A DNA stretch of 64,000 nucleotides from Zavarzinia compransoris (GTDB taxonomy: Bacteria > Pseudomonadota > Alphaproteobacteria > Zavarziniales > Zavarziniaceae): the NCBI RefSeq assembly GCF_003173055.1, contig NZ_QGLF01000002.1:930322-994321 (forward strand), in the 5' to 3' direction. Position numbers and translations under genes: made by a program. Positions 1-8,316 of this stretch are shown here, in pieces. The notes beneath the pieces were generated by a model that saw nothing but the letters and a program-made list of their open reading frames with translations, did no database searches and was not told the origin of the DNA. The first letter of the stretch is position 1; each line of letters begins with the position of its first letter.

Positions 1-2100
1 CGAGGCGGGGGCGCCGCTGCCGCCCACCGGTCCGGTCAGGCGGATCTCGCCCGCCTGGGCGGTCATGGCCAGGGCAAGCCCGGTGGTGGCCATGTCGATC
101 CGGCCGAAGCGGATGTTCTGGCCGGCCGTGAAGGTCGTGCTCGCGGTCAGCGTGGCCTGGCCGACATTGAGGCCGGTGATGCTGCCCGCGGTCGCGCGAT
201 AGGTGCCGCCGGCGAAACTGCCGGTCGCCGCGGCATAGGACTGGTCGCCGCTGGTGACGACGCCGTTCAGGGCGAGGCCGGCGCCGGCGGTCAGGGTGAC
301 GCTGTCGAGGGCGGTACCCGGGCTGCCGATGGCGCCCGCCACCGCGATAGTGCCGGTCGGGCCGCCGCCGCCCGCCAGCGCGGTCAGGCTGGCGGTCGCG
401 GCGCCGGCGGCCCGCTCGATGCCGGCGGAGAAGGTAATGCCGCCGGTGGCATCGATCGCCACCGCATTGGCGATCAGGCCGGTGCCGGTAACGCCGACCG
501 TGCCGCCCGCCCGATAGGTGGTGCCGGTCAGGGTGACGGTCGGCGCGGCCAGGGTCTGGTTGCCGGTGGTGACGACACTGCCGAGCGAGAGGGCGGTCGC
601 CGCATTGGCGGTCAGGAAGGCCAGGGCCCCGGTCCCGCCGGCGGCGCCGGTCACGGTCACGGCGCCGGCGGTCGAGGTCAGGGTCAGGCCGTTGGCCGGG
701 CTGCCCTGGCTGTCGATCGTGCCGGTCACGGTCAGGGCCCCGGCGGCGGTGACGGTGGCGCCGGCCAGCAGGCCGAGCGCGCCCGTCGCGCTGAAGCCGG
801 TGCCGGCGCCATAGGCGGTGCCGGTCAGGCTGATGGCAGGGGCGGTCAGGTCGATCGTGCCGGTCGAGGTCAGGTTGGCCGCGGTCAGGGTGGTCGCCGC
901 CGTCGCGGTCAGGGCGGTCGGGGCGGAAAGGGCGCCCACCGCGCCGCCGAACAGGATGCTGCCGGTCCGGGCCCGGACGTTCAGCGTGCCGCCGGTCGAG
1001 GACATGTCGAGCGCGCCGAAGCCGGCATTGCCCGCGGCATCGAACAGGGTGCCGGCGGTCAGCGTCCCCTGGGTCACGCCGGCGGCATCGATCGAGCCCG
1101 CGGACGAGACATAGGTGGTGCCGTTGAAAAGCGCGGCAAGGGTGCTGTAGGTCTGGTTGCCGGAGGTGCGGACATTGTTCACCGAAATGCTGCTGCCCGC
1201 GGTCAGGCTGACCGCATCGAGCACGGAGGCGGCGGTGCCCGCCTCGCCGCCGATGAAGATCGTCCCGCCCGAGCCGCCGCCGGCATTGACGGTGAGGCCG
1301 GCGGCCGCCGCCCCCGCCGCCCGGGTGACGGTAGCGGACAGGGAGGTGCTGCCGCCGGTGGTGATGCCGACCGCCGCATTCAGCAGGGTTGCCCCGGTGA
1401 CCTGGAAGTCGCCGCCGGCGCCATAGGCCGTGCCGTTCAGGGTGACGGCGGGCGCGGTATAGGCCTGCGCGCCGGTGGTGGCGACATTGCCGAGCGCGAT
1501 CGCGACCGCCGCATCGGCGGTGACGAAGGCCGGGGCCGAGCCGCCGCCGATCGCCCCGGTCACGGCGATGCCGGCCGCGGTCGAGCGAAGCGTGAGGCCG
1601 GTGCCCGCCGGGGCGCCGCTGTCGAGGTCGACCGTGCCGGTGATCGTCAGGTCCTGGCCGGCGGTGATGGCGGCATTGGCGGCCAGGGCGACGGCGCCGG
1701 TCGCGGCGAAGCCGGTCGCCGCCGTATAGGTGGTGCCGGCCAGGCGGACGGTGGCGCCGGTCAGCGCCACCGGCCCGGCCGAGAAGAGATTGGCGACATT
1801 GAGCGTTGCCGCCGCCTGGAGCCGCAGGTCCACGGGCGCCGTGGTGGCGCCCAGCGGGCCGGCGACGGTGACGTTGCCGGTCCGCGCGATCACTTCCAGC
1901 GTGCCGCCGGCCGCATTCATGTTCAAGGTGGCGAAGCCGGCGCTGCCGTTCGCATCGAACAGGGCCCCGCCCATGACGGTGCCCTGCACGGTGCCGCCCG
2001 CATCGATGCTGCCCGCGCTCGAGACATAGCGGGTGCCGGCGAAACTGCCGGCCGGGGCGCTGTAGCTCTGATTGCCCGAGGTCCAGGCACTGTGGACGGT
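1..2100 (-). repeat. Tandem coding repeats of about 305 codons in the TpsA gene
   Basis: The same protein block (TY..SAGSI, then a G.L..A.TLF or similar segment, then a T G.L...ARTG.....G..GA segment) begins near 2026, 1111 and 199. The spacings are 915 and 912 bases, that is 305 and 304 codons. Within each block a related half-repeat (LTGTxY.A..GF.ATGA.....A.ITAG.DLTITGT) recurs. The third copy is cut by the window edge and is the most diverged. The repeats are imperfect at DNA level, so they look old rather than freshly duplicated. Confidence 0.75.
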
Positions 2101-4986
2101 GAAGCTGCTGCCGCCGGTGACGCTGAGCGCATCGAGGGGGGCCGCCGCGCTGGCGACCGTATCGCCGATGAAGACCGTGCCGGTCGAAGTGCCGGCGCCC
2201 GCGCTGGCGGTCAGGCTGGCGGTGGCGGCACCGGACGCCCGGGCCACCGTGCCCGAGAAACGGATGTTGCCGGCGGTGGTGACGGCCGCCGCATTGGCGA
2301 CCAGGGCCGCGCCTTCCAGGTCGAAACCGCCGCCCGCCTGATAGGTGGTCCCGGTCAGGATGACCGTCGGCGCGACATAGGATTGGTCCAGGGTGGTGGC
2401 GACATCGGCGACCGAAATCCCGGTCGTGGCGAAGGCGGTCAGGCTTTCCAGGATGAACAGGGCGCCGGTCGCCCCCGTCACCGTCACCGATCCCGTCTCG
2501 GAGGTGAGGAAGATCTGGGGCTGAATCGGGCTGGGGCTGCCTTCGGTGCCGTCAAGCGTGCCGGCGATCAGAATGTCGCCGCCGGCCATCAGGCCCAGCG
2601 AATTCTCCGCCCCGACGGCGCCGGTCAGGCGCAGGGCGCCGCCGCTCGATTGCAGGTCGGCGCCGAGGAAGATGTTCGGCGCCGTCGCGGTCAGGTCGCC
2701 GTCCAGGGTGAGGCCGCCGGGCAGGCGGATCTCATTGTCCGCCTCGAGGGTGATATTGGCGGTCGAGGTGACGGCCAGCGACGTGTCGACGGCGATCGAG
2801 CCGCCGCCGTTGGCGTCCACGATCAGGTCCTGGGCGAGATTGAGCGTGGCCCCGGCGAAGGCGCCGTCGAAGGTGATCCCGGCGGTGCCGCCCGTGCCGG
2901 CGGCGGCGAAGGTCGAGACCCCGGCGCCGGTGCGCAGCGTGATCGAGGCGAAGCCGGCCAGCTGCTCCAGGTCCCGGTTGTCGATCCCGCTGTTCAGCGT
3001 ATCGACCGTCTCGCGCTGGGTATAGGCGAGGTCGGTATCGGCGAAGGCCGGCACGAAGGTCGCCGTCGCGCCCGCGGTGGGCGCGAAGGTGTTGGCGGCG
3101 AAGGTGAAGGCCTGGGCGCCGCTGCCCTGAAGGGTCAGGGACCGGCCGACGTTGATGGTGGTGTCGATGTCGGAGAAAATGCCGCCGAGACCGCCCCTGA
3201 GACTGACGTCCTGCCCGGTCAGCGTCACCGTCGGGACGAAGCCGCTGGTCCCGGCGACGAAGGGATCGAACACGATGCCGATCGGCGGCACCGCCACGGA
3301 GACGGGGGGCGCGCCGCAGCTGGAAGAGGTCAGGCAGCCCCGCAGGTCGATGGTCTGGGCCGACAGGCTGCCCAGGGTGAAGGTGATGCGCTCGCCCGCA
3401 TTGGCGCGCAGGGTGAAATCCCCGGTCGCGGCCAGCGTGCCCGACCAGGTGATGGCGCCGACCGCATTGAGGGTCAGGGTGGCGGAACCGTCGCCGCCGA
3501 TCGCGAAGGCGGCCGGCGTCGCGCTATAGGAAATGGTGCCCGAGCCGGTGAGGCCGTCGCCGGCCGAGCCCGTGTTGATGGTGACGTCGGTCCCGGTCTG
3601 CAGGACGGCGATGATCGAATCGATATTGATCAGGGACGACGACGTGCCCGGGTTGAAGGGGTTCGAGGGCAGCACGGTGCCGGCATCGACGATGCCGACA
3701 TCCGCCGGATCGATCAGCCATTCGCCGCCCTGGCCGAGCGGGGCGGAAGCATCGATCAGCGCGGCGCCGAGGCTGAGCACGCCCTTGCTGGAGGTTTCGA
3801 TCAGGCCGCCGTTGCCGCCGGCGGCACCGCCGCGGGCAAAGGCATTGCCGGCGAATTCGGTCGCGCGGTCGGACCAGACGATGATCGTGCCGCCGTGGCC
3901 CGAGCCGGTCGCCGAGGCGTCGATCGTGCTGCCGGCCGCAACCACCGTGGTCGCGGCCCGGGGCGTCGCGCCCTGGCCCTTCAGGCCGCCGCCGATGCGG
4001 GCCGTGCCGCCGCCTTCGGTGCCCGAAACGTCGATGGTCGCGCCGCTCTCGATGCGGACCTGGGCGCCCGTGACTTCGACCGTGCCGCCGGTTGTGCCGC
4101 CAGTCGTGCCGGAGCCGTCGATCAGGCCGGAGACGCTGGCCGTGCCCTCGCCGCCGGAGAGGACGATCACGCCGTTGTCGACGCCGACCGAGCGGGCCGT
4201 AATCACCCCGGTCATGTCGATCGCCTTGTCGACCACCGAGGCCGCCTGGCCGGCGGTGAGCAGGACGGTGCCGCCGTCGGCGGCGATGGTGCCGCTGTTG
4301 GCGACCTGGGGCGCGCCGCCCGCGCGGGCGACCGGCTGGCCGGTGTCGAAGGAGATCAGGCCGTCGCCGGCAAGGTCGACGGTGAAGGTCTCGGCGCTGC
4401 CGAGCGCGACGGTGCCGAGGCGGGCGGCGATCGTGCCGTTGTTGGCCACGGTCGGGCCCACCAGGGCGGCAAGGCCGTGGTCGGCCACGGTGATGGTGCC
4501 GTCGTTGATCACGCCGGCGCCGGCGATGCCGCCCGGCCGGTCGAACAGGCCGCCGCCGGCCATGAAGGCGCCGTCGTCGATATCGCTGGTGGTCGCGACC
4601 AGGCCGCCGACGTCGACGGTGGCGCCGGCCCCGACCAGGATGCCGCTGCGGTTGATCAGGAAGACGTTGCCGTTCGCGGTCAGCGTGCCGAGGATGGCCG
4701 ACGGATTGTCGCCGGTGACCCGGTTCAAGGCCACGGAGCCGCTGCCCGGTTGCAGGAAGCGGGTGGTCTCACCCTCGCCGATCGAGAAGTCGCGCCATTC
4801 GATCACCGCGCGGTCGGTGGTCTGCTCGACGGTCACCGTGCCCGGGGCGGTGCTGATGGTGGCGCCGCCCTGGGTGACGGTGCCCCCGGTCGGATTGGCA
4901 AGGGCGCCGGTGGCGGCGACGAGGCCGAGGGCGGTGGTGGCCAGCAGCGCGGCGTGGCGCGTGGACGGCAGGAAGATACCGGTCAT
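1..4986 (-). CDS. TpsA-type filamentous haemagglutinin exoprotein (partial, 3' end outside window)
   Basis: The minus strand is open from an ATG at 4986 to the window edge, 1662 codons with no stop, so the C-terminus is missing. Residues 1-30 look like a signal peptide ending ALA-NP. Residues about 45-250 match the TPS/Haemagg_act secretion domain: the stretch 104-136 (TANGNVFLINRSGILVGAGA, then a GGLVATT segment) is its hallmark, with NRSGI in place of the usual NPNGI. The rest is Gly/Ala/Thr-rich with short hydrophobic periodicity, as in a secreted beta-helix fibre. From about 2050 down to 1, blocks of about 305 residues recur. It follows the transporter gene by 13 bases with a GGAGAC ribosome site, the usual B-then-A order. 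Known family role: surface adhesin or contact-dependent exoprotein exported through the TpsB partner. The effector or adhesin specificity lies beyond the window. Confidence 0.9.
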   Translation of the reverse strand, partial: MTGIFLPSTRHAALLATTALGLVAATGALANPTGGTVTQGGATISTAPGTVTVEQTTDRAVIEWRDFSIGEGETTRFLQPGSGSVALNRVTGDNPSAILGTLTANGNVFLINRSGILVGAGATVDVGGLVATTSDIDDGAFMAGGGLFDRPGGIAGAGVINDGTITVADHGLAALVGPTVANNGTIAARLGTVALGSAETFTVDLAGDGLISFDTGQPVARAGGAPQVANSGTIAADGGTVLLTAGQAASVVDKAIDMTGVITARSVGVDNGVIVLSGGEGTASVSGLIDGSGTTGGTTGGTVEVTGAQVRIESGATIDVSGTEGGGTARIGGGLKGQGATPRAATTVVAAGSTIDASATGSGHGGTIIVWSDRATEFAGNAFARGGAAGGNGGLIETSSKGVLSLGAALIDASAPLGQGGEWLIDPADVGIVDAGTVLPSNPFNPGTSSSLINIDSIIAVLQTGTDVTINTGSAGDGLTGSGTISYSATPAAFAIGGDGSATLTLNAVGAITWSGTLAATGDFTLRANAGERITFTLGSLSAQTIDLRGCLTSSSCGAPPVSVAVPPIGIVFDPFVAGTSGFVPTVTLTGQDVSLRGGLGGIFSDIDTTINVGRSLTLQGSGAQAFTFAANTFAPTAGATATFVPAFADTDLAYTQRETVDTLNSGIDNRDLEQLAGFASITLRTGAGVSTFAAAGTGGTAGITFDGAFAGATLNLAQDLIVDANGGGSIAVDTSLAVTSTANITLEADNEIRLPGGLTLDGDLTATAPNIFLGADLQSSGGALRLTGAVGAENSLGLMAGGDILIAGTLDGTEGSPSPIQPQIFLTSETGSVTVTGATGALFILESLTAFATTGISVADVATTLDQSYVAPTVILTGTTYQAGGGFDLEGAALVANAAAVTTAGNIRFSGTVARASGAATASLTASAGAGTSTGTVFIGDTVASAAAPLDALSVTGGSSFTVHSAWTSGNQSYSAPAGSFAGTRYVSSAGSIDAGGTVQGTVMGGALFDANGSAGFATLNMNAAGGTLEVIARTGNVTVAGPLGATTAPVDLRLQAAATLNVANLFSAGPVALTGATVRLAGTTYTAATGFAATGAVALAANAAITAGQDLTITGTVDLDSGAPAGTGLTLRSTAAGIAVTGAIGGGSAPAFVTADAAVAIALGNVATTGAQAYTAPAVTLNGTAYGAGGDFQVTGATLLNAAVGITTGGSTSLSATVTRAAGAAAAGLTVNAGGGSGGTIFIGGEAGTAASVLDAVSLTAGSSISVNNVRTSGNQTYSTLAALFNGTTYVSSAGSIDAAGVTQGTLTAGTLFDAAGNAGFGALDMSSTGGTLNVRARTGSILFGGAVGALSAPTALTATAATTLTAANLTSTGTIDLTAPAISLTGTAYGAGTGFSATGALGLLAGATVTAAGALTVTGTIDSQGSPANGLTLTSTAGAVTVTGAAGGTGALAFLTANAATALSLGSVVTTGNQTLAAPTVTLTGTTYRAGGTVGVTGTGLIANAVAIDATGGITFSAGIERAAGAATASLTALAGGGGPTGTIAVAGAIGSPGTALDSVTLTAGAGLALNGVVTSGDQSYAAATGSFAGGTYRATAGSITGLNVGQATLTASTTFTAGQNIRFGRIDMATTGLALAMTAQAGEIRLTGPVGGSGAPAS

Positions 4987-4999
4987 GTTCCGTCTCCGC

Positions 5000-6829
5000 T
5001 CAGAAGCTGGTGACCAGGCGGAAGAAGAGGCCGGGGCGGCGCTCGTCGTCGCTGCGGTCGTTGCGGTCACGGGTCAGGGGCTTAGCCAATTCCACTTCCG
5101 CCCGGGCGGTTTCGGCCACGAACAGGCGGACGCCGGCGCCGGCCGCCGTCAGCGATTCGGATCCCGGTTCGTCCACCCCCCGGTCCCAGACCCGGCCGGC
5201 GTCATAGAAGGCATAGAGCTGATAGGGCAGGTGGAAGCGCCCGCCCTCCACCGCCTCGTCGAGGGTCGAGGTAAATTGCAGCTCGGCGCTGGCCGCGAGC
5301 GCCCGGTCGCCGCTGATCTCGCCCGGGGTATAGCCGCGGCCGAAGCGATAGCCGCCCAGACGGAATTCCTCGTCCGCCAGCAGGGGCCCCTCGCTGTATT
5401 GGCCGGCGGCCAGCAGCAGCAGGTCGACGGCGCCGTCGCCGAGCGGGAACAGGCGTTGCAGGCGGCTGATTTCCACCGTGCCCTTGACGAAGGTGCCGTC
5501 GGCCCCGGTGCGCGAGGGGTTCGGCTCCTGCCCGCTGGAGGCGTCGAACAGGTCGAGGCCGAGGTGCAGCCCGGCCTCGATCCGGGTGACGCCGGCGAGA
5601 CTGTCGCGATGGTCGGCATCGGCGGTGAAGCGCAGCACGCGCAGGCGGTCGTGCAGCACGGCGCCGCCGAAGGCATCGCCGTCCTCGTCCAGCCAGTCGA
5701 AGGCGAGGCCGGCGTTGAGGTTGGTCTGGCGCCCGCGCAGCACGGGATAGGCGAGCGCGAAGCCGAAGCGCGTGGCCTCGGTCTGAAGGTCGAGCTGGGA
5801 CAGGCGTCCGCCCGGCTCCCCCGGGGCATAGGAGGCATAGGTCTTCAGGGTCAGGCCGTCCTCGTTCAGGGTGAAAGCGCCGCTCAATTGGTAGAGCCGC
5901 TGCCGCTCGCTGAAGAGGGAAGAGAAGCCGACCACTTCCACCCGCTCGGCAAGGGCGGTGAAACTGTTGGCGCCGACGCCGGCCGAGGCGCTCCACGGCC
6001 CGAGGTAGCGGGACGAGCGGTTGTCGAAGGTGACGAAGCCGTCGACCGCCTTCCGCGTCACCTCGACCGTCAGCTGGCTGGCGCCGCGCTCGCCGGCGAC
6101 CGGGCTCAGGGTGCCGCGGGCGCTCAGGCCGGGCAGGTCGTTGATCAGCAGCAATTGGCGTTCCAGGGCGTCCAGCCGGGCCGGGCCGCCGCCTTCGGCG
6201 ATGCGGCCGGCCATGGCCTCGACCAGGTCCTGGGCGCCGCCGGCGTCGCCGACGACCGCGACCGACTTGATATAGCCCTCGACCACGGCAAGCTGGATGC
6301 GGCCGCCTTCGATCCGCTGGGCCGGCACCACCACCCGGGTCAGGAAATAGCCGTCGGCGCGGTAATAGGCCTCGATCGCGGCGGCGATGGCGAAGACGTC
6401 GGCCAGCGACACGGTCTTGCCGATACGGTCGGCATAGAAGCCGGCAAGCTCGTCGGCGCCATAGGCGGTCACGCCGTCGAGGGCGACGCCGCTCAGGGTG
6501 AAGGTGACGGTTTCCGCACCGGCGGGGGGGCTGCCGGCGGGGGCGGGCGCAACCTCGAAGGCGGGGGCGGCCGCGGGCGGCAGGGGGGTGATGGCTTCGG
6601 GGGCGATGCTCGGCCGGGCCGCGTCGGGCACGCTCTGGGCCAGGGCGGGACCGGTTCCCGCGGCCAAAATCAGGACGGGAAGGGCCAGGGCGGGAAGGGC
6701 CAGGGCGGGAAGGGCCAGGGCGGGAAGGGCCAGGGCGGGAAGGTTAAGGGCCCGCGCCGGGGCGGACGGCAGGCGAGGGGTGAACAGGCCGGTGGTGCTG
6801 CGGTGTGCGCGAACTCGTCTCGTCATCAT
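5000..6829 (-). CDS. TpsB/FhaC-type two-partner secretion outer-membrane transporter
   Basis: 609 residues, in the family's usual 550-610 range. An unusual signal peptide contains a run of LPALA units (about residues 30-50) and probably ends at PALA-Q (64/65). Residues about 105-255 contain POTRA-type domains (VTFTLSGVALDGVTAY; YYRADGYFLTRVVVPAQ; VVEGYIKSV). The C-terminal half is a beta-barrel with the conserved loop-6 motif GYRFGRGYTPGEISGD and a terminal Phe. It lies just upstream of the TpsA gene on the same strand, so it should export that protein. The start is one of two adjacent ATGs (6829/6826) behind an AAGGGGGG ribosome site. The family (ShlB/FhaC/HecB) binds the TPS domain of its partner in the periplasm and threads it across the outer membrane without ATP. 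Confidence 0.93.
   Translation of the reverse strand: MMTRRVRAHRSTTGLFTPRLPSAPARALNLPALALPALALPALALPALALPVLILAAGTGPALAQSVPDAARPSIAPEAITPLPPAAAPAFEVAPAPAGSPPAGAETVTFTLSGVALDGVTAYGADELAGFYADRIGKTVSLADVFAIAAAIEAYYRADGYFLTRVVVPAQRIEGGRIQLAVVEGYIKSVAVVGDAGGAQDLVEAMAGRIAEGGGPARLDALERQLLLINDLPGLSARGTLSPVAGERGASQLTVEVTRKAVDGFVTFDNRSSRYLGPWSASAGVGANSFTALAERVEVVGFSSLFSERQRLYQLSGAFTLNEDGLTLKTYASYAPGEPGGRLSQLDLQTEATRFGFALAYPVLRGRQTNLNAGLAFDWLDEDGDAFGGAVLHDRLRVLRFTADADHRDSLAGVTRIEAGLHLGLDLFDASSGQEPNPSRTGADGTFVKGTVEISRLQRLFPLGDGAVDLLLLAAGQYSEGPLLADEEFRLGGYRFGRGYTPGEISGDRALAASAELQFTSTLDEAVEGGRFHLPYQLYAFYDAGRVWDRGVDEPGSESLTAAGAGVRLFVAETARAEVELAKPLTRDRNDRSDDERRPGLFFRLVTSF
6676..6744 (-). repeat. 15-bp tandem repeat encoding the LPALA run of the TpsB signal peptide
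   Basis: Four perfect copies of the + strand unit cgggaagggccaggg (6676-6735) and a partial fifth. The unit is five codons, so slippage would lengthen or shorten the hydrophobic signal core without a frameshift. Confidence 0.9.
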
Positions 6830-6986
6830 CCCCCCTTGGCGACGCTACGGCTGGCGAACCTGCCGGCCACCGGGATCTCGAACGGGCCGGCCCGTCGAAT
6901 CGGCCGGCGTCCCAAAACAGTGCCGCGCTACCCCCCGGCAGGCGGAATGAGCGGCCACGTTAACACATCGCCGGCGCGGTTGGGCG
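6830..6986. promoter_or_regulatory. Gap between the T6SS left operon end and the TPS operon start
   Basis: 157 bases with no gene, separating the HExxH gene stop (6987) from the TpsB start (6829). It must hold the TPS promoter if the pair is independent. A strong GGGGGG ribosome site lies at the TpsB end. I see no convincing -35/-10 pair and no hairpin with a T-run, so readthrough from the T6SS operon into the TPS genes cannot be excluded. Confidence 0.35.
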
Positions 6987-8315
6987 TCAGAAATCGGGCA
7001 GTGTCGTGACATAGCGCGCGAAACGAAGGCGCAGGCCCGCCATCTCGTCCTCGGTGATGCCGAGCTTGGCCGCCCCGAACAGGCGCGGCGACGGCGTGAA
7101 GCCGAGAAAAGCCTGCATCTCGTTGACCATCAGGACATCGTCGGTCACGTCGTAGTCGAGCTTCTGGAAGAAGCGCACGAACAGGCGGCGCTCGGCCTCG
7201 GTCATGACTTCGCGCCAGAAGCGATGGCACTGGGCGCGATACATGACATGGGTGAAGAATTCGCCGTGCGCCATCTCGTGGCGCAGCACGTCGCGGCGGA
7301 ACGGGACATTGTCGCTGCGCCCCGCCCCGATCGAGGCGAGGGTGATCACCGCCTGGGCGGGGTCGCCGGGCTTGAAGCCCTTGTCCGCGACCCGCAGCAC
7401 TTTGAGCTTCAGCAGGATTTCGAGGACGTCGCCCTCGGGCTTGGTGATGCCGACCGCTTCCGCCAGGGTGAAGAAACGGGCCAGGGCGGCGGCGCTGTAG
7501 TCATGGCCGGCGTAGAACGTGTCCCAGTTCTTGCCGTCCGCCGCGATGCGCTGGCGCAATTCGCCGTCGCTGAGCACCCGGTCGCGCGGCATGCCCGTCT
7601 TCTCGATCAGCGCCGCGACCCGGTTCAGGGCCTGGGCCTGGGCATTCAGGCTGGGGAAATCCAGGATGACGACCAGGGGATTATGGGCGGCGCGATAGGC
7701 GGTCAGGGCCGCCGGCGGCTTGCTGGCGATTTCTTCCAGCGTCGCCGCCCGGGCCTGGCCGGGCATGGTCAGGGGCGGCGGCGCCCTGTCGCCGCCCGGG
7801 GGGGCCGGGTCGGGCAGGGCGGCCGGGATCGGCGCAGCTGGGGCCGGCGCAGTTGGGGCCGGCGCAGTTGGGGCTGGCGCAGTTGGGGCCGGCAGGGCGG
7901 CGGGGGCCGGCGGGGTCGCCGGGCGGGCCGGTATCGTCGGGACCGGTGTCGAGGGCGCGGGAACGGCGGCCTCGGGCAGCAGCAGGGGTTCGTCGGGCGG
8001 CACCAGGCCGCCGCCGCCGATGGTGGCGGCGGGGGCCGGTTCGGGGGCCGCCGGGGCCGGGGCGGCTGGCGCCAGCGTGGGGGGGGCCGGCGTGGGAGTC
8101 GCCGGTGCGGGTGTCGCCGGTGTGGGCGGCGCCGACAGGCCGGCGACGCTGATCCCCGGCCCCGGCCCCGGGTCGTCGCCGAAATAATAGAGACCGCCGA
8201 CCAGCAGGCCGGCGACGCCGGCCCCCAGCACGCTCCAGATCACCGCCTGTGCTGCGCCGCCGCCGCTCGATCTATGCGGGCCGGGCCGGGGGCGGCGGGG
8301 ACGGGCGGGGGCCAT
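6987..8315 (-). CDS. Membrane-anchored HExxH putative zinc metallopeptidase, T6SS-operon linked
   Basis: 442 residues from an ATG at 8315 that sits one base past the kinase-gene stop (8317-8319); the longer upstream frame only overlaps the kinase gene. Residues about 22-45 form one membrane segment (AVIWSVLGAGVAGLLVGGLYYF). Residues 50-205 are a Pro/Ala/Thr-rich spacer. Residues about 215-442 form a globular domain with HEMAH at 346-350 and a downstream NEMQAFL (about 398-404) whose Glu could be the third zinc ligand, as in gluzincins. The expected topology is a short cytoplasmic N-terminus with the domain in the periplasm. I do not recognise a named family. Tight linkage to the PpkA gene suggests a role in T6SS control or in periplasmic processing of the machine. 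An effector role is less likely because of the membrane anchor. Confidence 0.6.
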   Translation of the reverse strand: MAPARPRRPRPGPHRSSGGGAAQAVIWSVLGAGVAGLLVGGLYYFGDDPGPGPGISVAGLSAPPTPATPAPATPTPAPPTLAPAAPAPAAPEPAPAATIGGGGLVPPDEPLLLPEAAVPAPSTPVPTIPARPATPPAPAALPAPTAPAPTAPAPTAPAPAAPIPAALPDPAPPGGDRAPPPLTMPGQARAATLEEIASKPPAALTAYRAAHNPLVVILDFPSLNAQAQALNRVAALIEKTGMPRDRVLSDGELRQRIAADGKNWDTFYAGHDYSAAALARFFTLAEAVGITKPEGDVLEILLKLKVLRVADKGFKPGDPAQAVITLASIGAGRSDNVPFRRDVLRHEMAHGEFFTHVMYRAQCHRFWREVMTEAERRLFVRFFQKLDYDVTDDVLMVNEMQAFLGFTPSPRLFGAAKLGITEDEMAGLRLRFARYVTTLPDF

Positions 8316-8316
8316 G

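Noticed and set aside
2092-5013. Long plus-strand open frame of 973 codons opposite the TpsA gene
   Set aside because: It is the exact antisense frame of the TpsA gene. Its Gly/Arg/Asp-rich composition is that of a GC-rich shadow with no signal, domain or ribosome site.
3533-7009. Plus-strand frame of 1158 codons
   Set aside because: Antisense to both TPS genes; low-complexity translation. The minus-strand genes have clear family motifs.
7266-7280. HExxH protein as a secreted T6SS effector
   Set aside because: It has an N-terminal membrane anchor and no PAAR, VgrG, Rhs or MIX-like marker, and no adjacent immunity gene. An accessory role fits better.
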